Shown here one piece after another: positions 54,701 through 61,140 of a stretch of DNA of 64,000 bases. The notes under the pieces were generated by a model. That model did no database searches. It was given only the letters and a program-made list of their open reading frames with translations, and had not been told where the DNA came from. Source of the DNA: Calliphora vicina (Eukaryota > Arthropoda > Insecta > Diptera > Calliphoridae). Position numbers and translations under genes: made by a program. Position 1 is the stretch's first letter. Every line of letters starts with the position of its first letter. The stretch is taken from the NCBI RefSeq assembly GCF_958450345.1, contig NC_088780.1:171226726-171290725 (forward strand), read 5' to 3'.

Positions 54701-56158
54701 GCACATAAGTGACAGTGCTTATGTGTAAAATAATTACAAAAAAAAAACAACTACAATGAAAATAATACACACAAATTTTGCATAATTTTATACTCTAAGT
54801 ACATGTATGTTTATGACGTAAAATATAGATTGTGCTTTTATTTATATTCTATTTACTTATAAGGAGATAATAGTTGGTTCATGTCCCCAATTGAGATGGT
54901 TTTCTTCTTTTGTTTTAAAATGCATTTTTAATTGAGAATATTTCAATTTAAACATTAATGAATTCAATTTTTTCTTCTTTTTAGTTGACAAATTCAGATG
55001 CCACTTCAGTTACCCTGAAGGGAGTTACGCGTGAATTGACCGGAAACTATCAGTGCGAAGTATCGGAAGACGCACCACTTTTTCACACCGATATACGATC
55101 TGCTCACATGCAAGTAATTGAACTGCCAAAAGATGATCCCACCATGCAAGTTGATAAGAAAGTCATAACGGCAAATGACAACTTTAAAGCCGTTTGTACG
55201 ATTGGACCTTCATATCCGGCAGCAAATATAACGTGGTATATTAATGGACGAAAAGTGAGTCTGTTTTCTTTATTTCTTCCATTTTGTGTACGCAATTTAT
55301 TGAGGCCAATGAAGTTACATATTCAGTAGATTATTGGATTATTATATATTATCTTTAAATTAGGGATTCCACATTTCTGGGATACACGAAGAATTACCAT
55401 TTATTATTCAATAAATTTTTATTTTATGCATGTTGATTTGGATATTTACATAATTAATTGTGTTTGGAGTTATTAATAACTCCAGATTTTGTTCAAAAAC
55501 TATTTTTAAATTTAAACAAACAAACAAATAAGAAAAATATGAAATATTCGGCTGTACCGAATCTAAAAATACCATGTTCAATTGTTGTGCACTTAGGACT
55601 TTGATTACAATTTAGTGGTGCATTTCAATGTACAATTTGGTGAAAATTTAAAATTTTAATGTTGAATATAATTTATTGTCGTTTTAGGTTTATAAAACAC
55701 CATTCCAACGAATAACGCAGGATACGTATGAAGGATCTGCGACATATTCATCCCTGGAAATTTATCCACACAGCCAAGTGCTGCAAGGCTTCTTTCAAGC
55801 CGTACCCAAATACCAAACCAGCATCCTGCTGTTGTGCGAAGTGTCAATATTGCACGTTTTTCACAAAAATGTACAGCAACGTTTAATGCTCAGTATAGGA
55901 CCGCCCACAACAATTTCACCAAATCTCTTGGGACTCGAGGGTTCGAAGCGTTTAAATGGTGATCCAGATAATTCCGCCTTAACGGGAGGTGCGAGTAGAA
56001 TCGCATCAACAATAACACTAACATCACGATTGACAACAACAACAAATATTCTTTTGCCAGTGGCATTTGCGTTTTTATGCTTTCTCTGCAGCAGCAGTTG
56101 GAGTCATAGTGTATCAGCGATTGCAGCACATCGACAACGGAATCGGCGTCAACTGTGA
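21691..56158 (+). CDS. beat: Beaten-path (Beat) family immunoglobulin protein, five coding exons
   Basis: The spliced CDS is 21691-21775, 31226-31317, 31846-31956, 54985-55254 and 55688-56158, predicting 342 residues. Intron phases are 1, 0, 0, 0, and every junction has GT..AG ends. The protein has a signal peptide (about 1-28). Ig domain 1 has cysteines C53 and C120, W67 and the G-N-Y-Q-C motif; Ig domain 2 has C167 and C236, and W180. N177-I-T is a possible glycosylation site. A hydrophobic segment (about 307-320) followed by a basic tail suggests a GPI signal or a membrane anchor. Segments such as FVPDAV, LYSVRWYFG, EEFYRFVPKE and GNYQCEVSEDAP are diagnostic of the Beat family. Beat proteins act at neuronal surfaces in axon guidance and bind Side-family receptors; that role is family knowledge. 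The Beat subtype (I-VII) is not determined. Confidence 0.85.
21789..22171. repeat. W repeat, copy 1 (383 bp)
   Basis: It is nearly identical, with no indels and about ten substitutions (roughly 97%), to 24148-24530 in the same orientation. The core (TTTCACAATGG ... AAAATAATACTACTCT ... AAGAGTCGGTTAAG) is also found at 34609-34862 and about 52884-53075. It starts 13 bp after the Beat exon-1 splice donor. No protein is encoded. Confidence 0.85.
22172..23146. other. Intronic AT-rich DNA between W copies, no gene seen
   Basis: No coding exon recognised. Near 23100-23135 a reverse fragment related to the W repeat end (CAAAGCACTGTGCG) occurs. Confidence 0.5.
23393..23699. mobile_element. Palindromic MITE, GGGTCGA family (G copy 1)
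   Basis: The ends ATTAGGCCGGGTCGAATTG and AATCGACCCACCCTAAT are inverted. The whole interior folds back: AGATAGGATTTGATTTTAGA on one side pairs with the TCTAAAATCAAATC-like arm on the other. GTAT lies on both flanks. Related copies are at 32540-32865 and 32878-33844. The open frame across it is a by-product of the palindrome. Confidence 0.75.
23746..23960 (-). pseudogene. hAT transposase C-terminal dimerisation remnant
   Basis: One minus-strand frame (23862 down to 23746) reads CERCFSAAKYFGNKIRSRMT then DETIDSILKKLFKIL. This matches the hAT C-terminal dimerisation signature (E-R-x-F-S-x-A...R-S-R...D). An upstream block in a different frame (to about 23960) reads DLQLAKEIDHFISEG. Frameshifts and stops between the two make it a pseudogene. 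Confidence 0.75.
24148..24530. repeat. W repeat, copy 2 (383 bp)
   Basis: Direct repeat of 21789-22171, about 1,976 bp downstream of it, with about ten substitutions and no length change. Both lie in the first Beat intron. Confidence 0.85.
24531..25111. other. Intronic AT-rich DNA, nothing recognised
   Basis: No exon, RNA gene or repeat end is visible in this stretch. Confidence 0.5.
25112..25818. mobile_element. CCCAGC-ended MITE (family E, copy 2)
   Basis: It starts CCCAGCTGTTAAGCAAGTAG and ends CTCCTAGAACAGCTGGG, with TA on both sides. Internal blocks (ATCTAGAGTGAAAG, GTAGTCACTTTAAACG) match copies at 16676 and 37935. 707 bp, non-coding. Confidence 0.75.
25819..27229. other. Intronic, no gene seen
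   Basis: Contains GTGTGT and ACACAC runs and a single family-F-like end near 26198-26236 (ACTAGACATGTCCTTAAAAA). No exon recognised. Confidence 0.5.
27230..27423. mobile_element. MITE family F, copy 2 (194 bp)
   Basis: The left end ATTAGGCCCACCCTTAAAAA pairs with ATTAGACATGCCCTTCACAA read from the right end. It shares ACAAAATAAGACC and GGGCATGTCTAATGTA with copy 1 at 14941-15254. Confidence 0.72.
27984..28720 (+). mobile_element. Dispersed repeat family Q (737 bp), hairpin at each end
   Basis: It starts AACAAGTAAGAAAGTAT followed by the stem-loop GGTCGGTCAAGCCCGACC, and ends TATACCCTCCCCACTATGG... with a second foldback ending GTATAA. The interior has units of about 145 bp beginning TTTCGGAA(G/A)(T/G)GGG...GGGAGCTA (28095, 28238). 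Diverged copies occur at 50179-50590 and as fragments near 18690, 44020 and 52120. The apparent peptide frames follow the repeat units and are not a gene. The transposon class is undetermined. Confidence 0.72.
28721..29797. other. Intronic AT-rich DNA, nothing recognised
   Basis: No exon or repeat boundary is visible. Confidence 0.5.
29805..29946. mobile_element. 142-bp hAT-like MITE with CTATATG duplication
   Basis: The ends CAGGTGCGGATCCAGG and CTGGATCCGCGCCTG are near-perfect inverted repeats with a G-run inside (GAGGGGGGG, GGGGGGG). Identical CTATATG heptamers flank it (29798-29804, 29947-29953). CAG..CTG termini suggest hAT, although that superfamily usually makes 8-bp duplications. Confidence 0.8.
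29954..31225. other. End of Beat intron 1, no repeat recognised
   Basis: AT-rich DNA. The CTCTCTCTCT tract and CGCAG at about 31178-31225 form the 3' splice signal of the next exon. Confidence 0.55.
31226..31317 (+). CDS. beat: Beat gene exon: N-terminal half of Ig domain 1
   Basis: It is preceded by a CT-rich tract ending CGCAG and followed by GTAAGT. After the two bases that complete the Ala codon it encodes 30 residues, DCLKDLKIFVPDAV through LSCQYDLEQ, carrying the first Ig cysteine (C53). This A'-B strand region is highly conserved in Beat proteins. The downstream intron is 528 bp and phase 0. Confidence 0.9.
31846..31956 (+). CDS. beat: Beat gene exon: middle of Ig domain 1
   Basis: It is bounded by TTTTCAG and GTAAGT and encodes 37 residues, starting AALYSVRWYFGTEEFYRFVP and ending SGINVD. 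The Ig-core tryptophan is W67. The L-Y-S-V-x-W-Y and E-F-Y-R-F motifs are typical of Beat. Phase 0 on both sides. A 23,028-bp intron follows. Confidence 0.92.
32540..32865. mobile_element. Palindromic MITE family G, copy 2
   Basis: It begins with TCTGGGTCGATTTGTATGG and ends AATCGACCACCCTAAT. The arms contain GGTCTAAAATCAAATC facing GATTTGATTTTAGACC. It closely resembles 23393-23699. It lies 12 bp before a third family member. Confidence 0.75.
32878..33844. mobile_element. Longer family G foldback element (copy 3)
   Basis: The ends ATTAGAGAGGGTCAATTT and AAATTGACCCACTCTAAT are inverted. Subterminal AACCATGTGTCTAAAATC and GATTTCAGACCCATGGTT also pair. Unlike the two short copies it holds about 800 bp of unique interior, with no recognised coding domain. 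It may be the less-deleted form of the family. Confidence 0.65.
34609..34862. repeat. W repeat, copy 3, with inverted arms
   Basis: The ends TTGGTTAATTCACAAG and CTTGTGAATTGACCAA are inverted, followed by ATCATGTCATAATGTCC opposite an imperfectly matching arm. The centre (TTTCACAATGG ... GTTATCGTAACCAACC ... AAGAGTCAGTTAAGCCGAG) matches the W repeats at 21789 and 24148. It lies inside the hAT element. Confidence 0.7.
34866..34940 (+). pseudogene. hAT transposase dimerisation-domain fragment
   Basis: The frame reads SFKFAPMTPVDVERTFSMFK then NYIKV, matching the hAT C-terminal signature (A-P-x-T-S/P-x-x-V-E-R-x-F-S-x-x-K). It is cut off upstream by the inserted W repeat, and no intact catalytic domain remains. 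Confidence 0.78.
35330..35383. repeat. Perfect 16-bp hairpin GTCGGTTAACCGAAAA
   Basis: The arms 35330-35345 and 35368-35383 are exact inverted complements around a 22-nt loop. A related CGGTTA-rich block lies near 21463-21530. Probably a transposon end; no duplication seen. Confidence 0.65.
35384..37934. other. Intronic AT-rich DNA, no gene seen
   Basis: No exon or intact element recognised in this part of the 23-kb Beat intron. Confidence 0.5.
37935..38493. mobile_element. CCCAGC-ended MITE (family E, copy 3, shortened)
   Basis: It starts CCCAGCAGTTCTACAAGTAG and ends CACCCAGAACTGCTGG. The internal GTAGTCACTTTAAACGTTTA and the GTCAATTGCTTAGGACACG-like block match the other two copies. At 559 bp it is shorter than them, consistent with internal deletion. 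Confidence 0.72.
38494..39310. other. Intronic, no gene seen
   Basis: A single ATTAGGGTG block near 38569 resembles a Tc1-type end, but no partner was found. Otherwise nothing recognised. Confidence 0.45.
39311..39648. repeat. 338-bp palindrome (family C, copy 2)
   Basis: The arms 39342-39402 and 39558-39618 pair over about 61 bp with few mismatches (for example TTCGAATTTATTCACAATTA against its complement), and pairing continues more weakly outward. The centre (TGTTACAATAACAAAACACA) is shared with the 131-bp palindrome at 8338-8468. Confidence 0.75.
39649..43070. other. Intronic, no gene seen
   Basis: Contains T-rich and TG-rich tracts and microsatellites (GTGTGT at about 42158-42175). None of the short open frames has splice context or family similarity. 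Confidence 0.5.
43071..43507 (+). pseudogene. Tc1-like transposase remnant
   Basis: One frame (about 43149-43235) reads WWEDVIFLAERKFNLFVSDE then KTMVWRKPN and a stop, matching the Tc1 block around the first catalytic aspartate (VIFSDESKFNLFGSD); here the D of SDE is replaced (LAE). Further on come YQDNDPKHKAHVVREWL (second catalytic region) and, in another frame, NPIKNLWNHLDRRVR (the NPIENLW motif). Frameshifts, a lost aspartate and an internal deletion show it is dead. A perfect 20-bp inverted repeat (43071-43090, 43099-43118) lies at its 5' side. Confidence 0.8.
43850..45364. mobile_element. Long-TIR foldback element (family H, copy 1), carrying inserted repeat R
   Basis: It begins CACAGTACAAC and ends GTTGTACTGTG. 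The left block CAATTCTGACAATTG...AGTAGCCCCAAAAATAAGAA is the inverted complement of the right block. AAA flanks both sides, a possible 3-bp duplication. Compared with 51854-52660, the interior has been enlarged by repeat R (44486-45174). It abuts the Penelope-like element. Confidence 0.75.
44486..45174 (+). mobile_element. Dispersed repeat family R, copy 1
   Basis: It starts AACAAGTAAGAGAGCTAT then the stem-loop ATTCGGCTGTGCCGAAT, and ends ATACCCTTGCCACTCATGG...AAGGGTATAA, itself a hairpin. An inverted copy lies at 57683-58346, with fragments near 34455-34510 and 55525-55575. No coding sequence. The opening motif is shared with family Q. Class unknown. Confidence 0.72.
45393..47510 (+). CDS. 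Penelope-like reverse transcriptase with GIY-YIG endonuclease, intact ORF
   Basis: This 705-residue protein would copy its own RNA into DNA at a target nick. Visible blocks, in order: a T-A-D-K-G motif (about 151-155) typical of Penelope N-termini; LYGLPKIHK (226-234) and the R-P-I-S motif; RT motif A SFDVVSLFTNIP (294-305); GMPMGNPLSPTIAN (357-370); the catalytic YVDD (397-400); thumb region to about 530; then the GIY-YIG nuclease, V-Y-E-I-K-C (596-601), L-V-Y-I-G (611-615), R624 and H628, with C601, C609, H644 and H650 as a possible zinc-binding set, and E673 as the likely metal-binding acidic residue. No stop or frameshift. An in-frame stop at 45363-45365 lies in the neighbouring repeat, so the true N-terminus may be missing. 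It sits in the sense orientation within the Beat intron. Confidence 0.95.
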   Translation: MELTKFKNQQWDKFYNIRSRIKLTHSMKMTKLKHERFEKLNLVYNDDWFINHTSIEFEMEHKWLLSLGNKFAIPVDRKNFTPIPLIADMEQWVQGIKDDTEKDITRSKIANRIAYFKRNLRNAERDKFILSIYEVTRNFIKEHEKDIIITTADKGNKTVILYRRDYMEKMYQLLDDKSTYRKIEIDPTTSLQKRNNNLITQLGKDGYITRYEKFNMTTQAAAAPELYGLPKIHKDGIPLRPISASMKVPCYSLSKYIGTILRNIVSPKYNIQNSVELKRKLESVSLENDDIMVSFDVVSLFTNIPIHLAIRNILDKWKTLKEHTTIPRQTFLKILQFCLTDNNYLTFDNKFYHQTYGMPMGNPLSPTIANIVLDTLLDDVIDELRANNIEIKFITKYVDDLFAIIRKSDEEKILKTMNVYHNKIQFTIEREKNMSIPYLDINIIKDNGRIRTNWYTKPTSSGRMVNFNSTQPLKMKISTATNLIRKVLQISDVEYRKTNINRIRKILTKNSYPTYMTNNLINKVLKYEKQQKNPNTEEEKVFYSVPFIPKLTETKTMKRMITEKTTTIAYKSNMTLRHLFTNNKTKIDKLKSDNVVYEIKCDGNERERCNLVYIGTTKRMLGTRVNEHKTDIEKGKITTALSLHVKECNHKMDFDNIKILDREQKENKRYTLESLRIQQKIHNTMNTKEDKDNTKLQYSAAIFNY
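47750..47790 (+). ncRNA. Hammerhead-ribozyme-like motif in Penelope 3' region
   Basis: Stem I pairs ACCC (47750-47753) with GGGT (47787-47790). Core CTGAAGA (47754-47760) fits CUGANGA. Stem II pairs GTTTG (47762-47766) with CAAAC (47774-47778) around a 7-nt loop. Core GAA (47779-47781) is followed by self-complementary ACGT as stem III and T86 as the cleavage-site base. An ultra-short palindromic stem III implies activity only as a dimer, a form reported for Penelope elements. One unpaired A (47761) lies between core and stem II, so activity is uncertain. Confidence 0.7.
48192..48804. mobile_element. MITE with GCCCATAATCATAGTCA ends
   Basis: The left end GCCCATAATCATAGTCACAA pairs with GCCCATAATCATAGTCAAAT read from the right end; both then continue with a TAAAGT block. 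613 bp, no coding potential. The flanks do not show a clear duplication. Confidence 0.7.
48805..50178. other. Intronic AT-rich DNA, nothing recognised
   Basis: No exon or repeat boundary visible. Confidence 0.5.
50179..50590 (+). repeat. Family Q fragment with tandem units of about 150 bp
   Basis: It opens with CTACACTAAGTAAATGA as in the 27984 copy and then shows three successive units containing ATTTTCGG(A/T)AG...GGGAGCTATGACTAA at about 50246, 50395 and 50550. The 5' hairpin and the 3' end are missing. Confidence 0.68.
50591..51850. other. Intronic, no gene seen
   Basis: Includes an (CAA)n run near 51063-51080 and a TATG/CATA tract near 51213-51243. Chance open frames only. Confidence 0.5.
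51854..52660. mobile_element. Long-TIR foldback element (family H, copy 2) with TAA duplication
   Basis: It begins CACAGTACAAC and ends GTTGTACTGTG. The two sides are inverted complements for about 210 bp each, including AGTAGCCCCAAAAATAAGAA, CTCAAGGTGGATTTTTATCA and GCACGGTTATATCTCGTATA. TAA flanks both ends (51851-51853, 52661-52663). The non-palindromic middle contains a reversed family Q unit (about 52110-52280). No transposase. A 3-bp TAA duplication is compatible with PIF/Harbinger, which is an inference. Confidence 0.82.
52884..53075. repeat. W repeat, copy 4 (diverged)
   Basis: It starts TTGGTCAATTCACAAAG and contains TTTCACAATGG, AAAATAATACTACTCT and AAGAGTCGGTTAAGCCGAGC in the same order as the other copies, but lacks the GTTATCGTAACC segment. 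The right end is indistinct. Confidence 0.65.
53191..53361. mobile_element. 171-bp hAT-like MITE, AGGGATGC ends
   Basis: AGGGATGCCAA at the left pairs with AGGGATGCTAAACGGG read from the right. The flanking octamers GTACACAC and TTACTCAC agree at 6 of 8 positions, as in an old hAT insertion. The terminus resembles TAGAGATGCTAATCGGG at 23147. Confidence 0.55.
53362..54984. other. End of the large Beat intron, no gene seen
   Basis: AT-rich. A family-F-like end (ACATTAGACATGGCC) at about 54049 lacks a partner. The pyrimidine tract and TTTTTAG at 54968-54984 form the splice acceptor. Confidence 0.5.
54985..55254 (+). CDS. beat: Beat gene exon: end of Ig domain 1 and start of Ig domain 2
   Basis: It follows a pyrimidine tract ending TTTTTAG and precedes GTGAGT. 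It encodes 90 residues: the F-strand motif L-T-G-N-Y-Q-C (C120), the linker IELPKDDPTMQVDKK, and the second-domain residues C167 and W180, ending N-G-R-K. A 433-bp phase-0 intron (55255-55687) follows; it holds a degenerate start of repeat R at about 55525-55575. Confidence 0.93.
55688..56158 (+). CDS. beat: Beat gene terminal coding exon
   Basis: It starts after GTTTTAG and encodes 156 residues before TGA (56156-56158). It completes Ig domain 2 (YSSLEIYPHSQ, C236), continues into a Ser/Thr/Gly-rich stalk, then a hydrophobic run (LLPVAFAFLCFLC) and a basic end (HRQRNRRQL). The C-terminal hydrophobic segment may be a GPI signal or a transmembrane helix; the sequence does not decide which. Confidence 0.9.
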   Translation, partial: VYKTPFQRITQDTYEGSATYSSLEIYPHSQVLQGFFQAVPKYQTSILLLCEVSILHVFHKNVQQRLMLSIGPPTTISPNLLGLEGSKRLNGDPDNSALTGGASRIASTITLTSRLTTTTNILLPVAFAFLCFLCSSSWSHSVSAIAAHRQRNRRQL

Positions 56159-56235
56159 CCAAATGGTCATCATTGTTTATAAATGTTTAACAATATAAAA
56201 GCAACAACAACTGTACTCTGTTTTTTGTTGTATTA

Positions 56236-56245
56236 AATAAATAAA
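56236..56245 (+). terminator. Proximal poly(A) signals of the Beat gene
   Basis: Two overlapping AATAAA hexamers lie about 80 bp after the stop codon. They would give the shortest plausible transcript. Confidence 0.5.
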
Positions 56246-56457
56246 TAGAAAAACAAACAAAAAAAAAAACAAAAAAACAAATTAAATTAAATTTATAACA
56301 AAAGAAACCCATAGATATAGGTAAAATACACACTCTCTCACTTACTAACACACTCAGACACACACACACACACAGATATACATACAAAACAAAAATAATA
56401 ATAATAATGAAATAATAAAACAATATGCAAATAAATAGATTAAATTGTGAGAAAAAC

Positions 56458-56458
<1 letters not shown>

Positions 56459-56489
<31 letters not shown>
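56459..56489 (+). repeat. (AAAT)n microsatellite
   Basis: About seven tandem AAAT/AATA units. Confidence 0.85.
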
Positions 56490-56490
<1 letters not shown>

Positions 56491-56782
56491 AACAACATTT
56501 AAGAGGGAGGTTTAAAATTAGTGAGATAATTTTTATTTATGTTGTTTGATAAACAAAACAAAAAATTAATTAATATTACAAATAATATTATTAATATTTT
56601 ACTTATTAAAATATGAAATTGTTTAATTAATTTTTATACATAAATTGTAAAGAACAAAAACAACAAAACAAGCTATAAAAAACAAAACAATTATGTTAAT
56701 TCAACTAGTGATTAAAAAAATAAATAAAATACTTTAACAAAATAGACATGTATATCCGTGGCATTATTGCAAAACAGCTTAA

Positions 56783-57073
56783 GGCCGAGGCCACACAATA
56801 AGCGGTAGAGCGCTGAGCGGTGAGCGGCAAGTGGCTTATTACTGAGCGTCATCATTTAAAATGCCATTGTCAAGAGCGATTTGTTTAATATTATTACGCG
56901 AAATTCGTATTCATATTTACAAGAAGATTTCAGAAAAATAAGATTTGCTATTCATTTATATACAAAATTTGGTAATATAATATGTCTTGCATTATAGCAG
57001 TCGTCTTTGGCCAGATGAAATTAACAGCTCCACATTAACTTTTTCCATTTGCCGCTCATTGTATGGCCACGGC
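56783..57073. mobile_element. MITE flanked by TTAA, GGCC-rich ends
   Basis: The left end GGCCGAGGCCACACAATAAG pairs with GCCGTGGCCATACAATGAG read from the right. TTAA lies on both sides (56779-56782, 57074-57077). A TTAA duplication points to a piggyBac-like insertion, though a TTA-duplicating Harbinger-type element starting with A fits almost as well. 291 bp, non-coding. Confidence 0.72.
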
Positions 57074-57682
57074 TTAAGATAATTCATATGTATTTAATGC
57101 ATATTTAAGCCAGAATGCATAAACTTGTCCAGTCTACGCTTTGGAATTTAATTTGCAATAATTTAGCTTAAGTTCTCTGTTTTAGAAATAAATTTGATAT
57201 AGTAATTACAAACAGCCTAAAATTACTCATGCTAATATAACTATTGATATGTTTAATCAAAATGAAATTAAAGTTTAACTTAATTTAATTTACAAATAAC
57301 GCTGTAACAAAACATTTTTCTGCTTAAACTGTTTCAACATAATGCCACAGATATGTTCACACCGCACTTAAAGTTACTTTAGGTCGACTTCCTTAATATG
57401 TGTCTCTATTCACAGAGATAACAGTTTTATTACAGCAATTAATCCATTCATTTTTTTTTTAATTTTTCAAACATTTCGAACATACCGGTTGTTTGAAATA
57501 TTTTTTTATTTGAAACTCAAATCCAATTTTTGTTTAGACGACGAAACTGTATTACGGCATATAAAAATATCAAGAAATGAACTTAAATTTGAGAGGTCAT
57601 AAATATATTACAATTAATACAGACAACATTTTTTTAAATAATTTGTTGTCATTTAATTGTAAAATTAGGCCTCCTACAATTT

Positions 57683-58346
57683 TTATACCCTTCGCCTTGA
57701 GTGGCAAGGGTACATAAGTTTGTCATTCTGTTTGTAATTTCTACATTTTTCATTTTCTACCCCACAAAGTATATACTATATTTTGGATCGTTATAGATAG
57801 CAGAGTCGATATATTCAACTCCGTCTGTATGTTGAAATCAGCTTTCCGTAGCCCACAAATAACTTACATACCTGATTCATATATCAATATATCGGGAATT
57901 CTTCGTGCTCGGTTGCTATTTAAAATCGACAAAATCGGCCCATAAATGGCTGAGAAAAAACCGGGACAACATCGATTTTTCCCTATTCTTTATCTATATC
58001 TGGATTACTAAGTCATTATTATAGACAATATGGATATCTAATGATAGATAATTCAAAGTCCATTGCAACGATGTATATAACGCTATAGTAAGTTGGACCT
58101 GCAATGGGTCAAAATCGGAAAAATTATTTTTTAACCCAAATTCTTTTCATCAAACTATTTATTTATGTCATAAATTCTTTTTCAAAAAAAAAAAATTTTA
58201 AATTTAAAAAAAAACTTTTTTAAAAAAAAGAAAAAACAATTTGAAAAAAAAATTTTAAAACAATTTAAATAAAATTAATGTTGTTTAAATAAATTTAAAA
58301 AAAAATATTTTAAAGTATAATTTGGTGAAGGTTATACTTGTTTTTT
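57683..58346 (-). mobile_element. Dispersed repeat family R, copy 2 (inverted)
   Basis: On this strand it opens TTATACCCTTCGCCTTGAG and ends AGGTTATACTTGTTTTT, the reverse of 44486-45174. Shared blocks include TGGATCGTTATAGATAGC and GGATTACTAAGTCATTA. The TTCGGC stem-loop expected at the far end has been lost. Confidence 0.7.
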
Positions 58347-60184
58347 ATATGATTTGCAGGTTGCGCAAAAATTTTACTGCAGATAGATTTAAAACAATTA
58401 ATATATGTATATCTTCTTTTACAAGTTTAGACACAAGTTTACAACAAATAGTAAGGATTTGTTTTTTTTAAGGGTAGGAATCAACTCCAATTCATCTACT
58501 TACATAAACTACAGAATTGGTCTGAAGAGGTAATTTAAAAAATAATCTGTCAGACAATCGGAATTTTGTTTGGTTACACGATGTGAACACAGAGTCTATG
58601 TTACTACAGATTTTCATTAGAAATCAAAATTTATTTATATATTTATTTTTCCCATAAAACTGTTTTCTTTTAATTCATGCATAAAGTAGGGCGTCGAATA
58701 ATTTAATTAAAATAAGGACAAAAAAGCAACAACCGTCAGCCATACAACAGTTTAACAAAATAAAATTCAATTTCCAATAGGAAAACTTGTGTCAAATTGT
58801 AAAAACAAAAAAATAACAATTGAAGAGTGAAACACATAGCAAAAATAAACAATTAGAACTAATTAAATTATAACAAAAATAAAAATTAAATAAAATAATA
58901 AATATTAAAATGTTAAGGCAAAAGAAATTAAAACATATATAATTAACAAAAACTAAATTAGAATACATTCTATGTATGTATAAGCTTTTTATGTCTGTAC
59001 ATAATAAATAAAAATAATAACGATATAAAATTTGTAAAAAAAAATTAACCTACACACACAAGCGTACACTAATTAATCGACACACATACATATGTGTTTA
59101 TTTAACACAATCAACACACATACACACACACATGATTCAAATACCGATTATTTATAAGTATTTACATAAGAAATTCTAACAAAAAAAAGTATAATAATAA
59201 TAATAATAATTTGTTTTATAACGAAAATTTGTAAAAAAAAAAAATTAAAAAAACTAAATAATAAAATAAGCAAAGTCATTTTAAGCTAAAGATATACAAC
59301 AATAAATGATTCTCTATAATTTGTATTTTTCATTTTGTAAAAATGTTTAATTTTGAAAGTTTACAATTTAAAGCATAAAAAATAACAACAGAATAATAAT
59401 AAATTAAAAAGGACAATGAATGCATTTATTATATTTTTTTAAAAAAATTTAGTTTTTCCTTTAAACCAGTTAAAATTGTCTGCAAATTGAATTAAAGACA
59501 CTTGATTATACGTAATTTTACCAACAATAACAATAATTAAAGCAACAAAATGAAATAAATTCAAAAGTGAGATCAAGATCAAATTATGTCAAACAAATAA
59601 ACAAATATATAAAAAACTAAATTATTAAAATTAATAACAAATAAAATTACATGTAAATTAAAATCAAAAGGAAAAATTTAAAAGAAGAAAAAATACTACA
59701 GGTACTTAAAACAAAATAAAATAAAACTAAATAATATTTAATATTTATAATTCACACACAAACAACCACCCTCCTTTCCTTCTCCCTTTAAATAAAATAA
59801 AATAAACCGAAATTAAATCCTCAAAGCTCCAAAAAAAACAAAATCAAACTATTCTAGAAATGTTATTTGTATAAGTAGGAAAAGTAATTCATAAAAGAAA
59901 CCAAAAACCGTAAATCAATTATTATTAATTACTGGCAAAAAACAAATATAAAAAAAGAACATGAACAACTGAGAGACAAAACAAAAAATGATATTTTCCC
60001 TAAAATATAAAAAAAAGTAATTTACTTTAAGTTAAGGATCTTGATTTAATATAAATGTTTGCTGCTTAAAGTGGTTAGAAAATAAAGTAAAATCAGGACT
60101 CCTTTTTCATGATGATTGTGTGCAAAACAAACAAATAAAAAATAAAAATAAAAAAAATATATGTTCAAAAATATATAAAAACTA

Positions 60185-60190
60185 AATAAA
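60185..60190 (+). terminator. Distal poly(A) signal candidate
   Basis: AATAAA sits at the point where the A-rich strand bias ends and is followed by a T-rich tract (ATGTTTTTTATTTAATTTTGG), as expected for a cleavage region. Confidence 0.4.
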
Positions 60191-60867
60191 GGTATGATTA
60201 TACAAAAATATTTCAAATGTTTTTTATTTAATTTTGGAATCTATTTGAAAAGTATTCGATTTTTTAATACAAATTAATAAAAATAACGGAAAGGGTTTTC
60301 CAATAAATACGCTGGCAATTCTGTTGATTATTATTCAGTAACTGATGCCAAATCATCATTGGAAAAACCTTATTTTTAAATTAAATAATGTTTAGTGGAA
60401 ACGACTTCATCTTTACTGGCTCAGCGAATTTTGAATGCATCCATAAAGTGTTAATGTTTGAAGCAAACCCTTCAAAAAGGCCAATAAATTTAATAATTCA
60501 GCGTTTTCATATCACAATTTTCAAAACAATGCTTTTTAAAATATTTACTTCGGAATTCTGCTAAATTGATATTTTCCAAAACATTTTTTTTTCTTTTAAA
60601 TACAGGATATTGAACCAAAAAATTATCTTTGATAATTCTAACTGTATGGTTAGAGTGGGACCATGGGATATTTTAAAATTCATATCCCTAAATATAAAAT
60701 GTTCCTTAAAAATATCATATTCAGGGTTATTACTGTTCTCACTTTCACCATTTTGCCGTCAGTCAGTTTACTTCAGTATTTAGATTGTGTTTGACAGCCA
60801 TTGATAGCAGAATACCAAGTGACTTAAGGAGAAAATATTTTTTGTGGAAAAAACCATCAATAAAATA
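60191..60867. other. Intergenic, nothing recognised
   Basis: No gene or transposon end seen between the putative Beat 3' end and the mariner remnant. Confidence 0.5.
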
Positions 60868-61140
60868 AAGGCTAAGCTTGATAACTACTATGACAACTCT
60901 GCACCATCCATTTAAATTGTAAAAAAGTGGTTTACTGGAATTTATTGTGACCGTACATGCAGGGAAGATGTCGAACATTCTGGACGCGCAGTTGAGTTCT
61001 CTACATCCGAAACAATTGAAAAAATTCAAGAGAAGTTGTTGGCCGATCGGTGATTGTTAAATGCTAGATAGAAGACATCGGCATCTCATATGGCTCAATG
61101 GTTTCAATTTTGAATTATCACTTGCGTATGATAAAAATAT
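60868..61140 (+). pseudogene. Mariner transposase N-terminal remnant
   Basis: One frame reads KAKLDNYYDNSAPSI, a stop, IVKKWFTGIYCDRTCREDVE, HSGRAVEFSTSETIEKIQEK, LLADR and a stop; another continues IGISYGSMVSILNYHLRM. These match the mariner helix-turn-helix region (V-x-x-W-F-x-x-F...S-G-R-P...T...I...D-R-R...I-S-x-G-S-V). In-frame stops and a frameshift show decay, and the catalytic half is absent. Confidence 0.8.

Larger units (their letters stand above)
56159..60190 (+). other. Probable long A-rich 3' UTR of the Beat gene
   Basis: Immediately after the stop, and again from about 58,700 to 60,200, the + strand is strikingly A-rich and T-poor, unlike the strand-balanced introns. Several AATAAA hexamers occur, the first at 56236-56245 in overlapping copies. 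The asymmetry suggests transcribed UTR running to a distal signal at 60185-60190. The stretch is interrupted by a MITE and by repeat R. Without transcripts the true end could equally be near 56,250. Confidence 0.45.
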
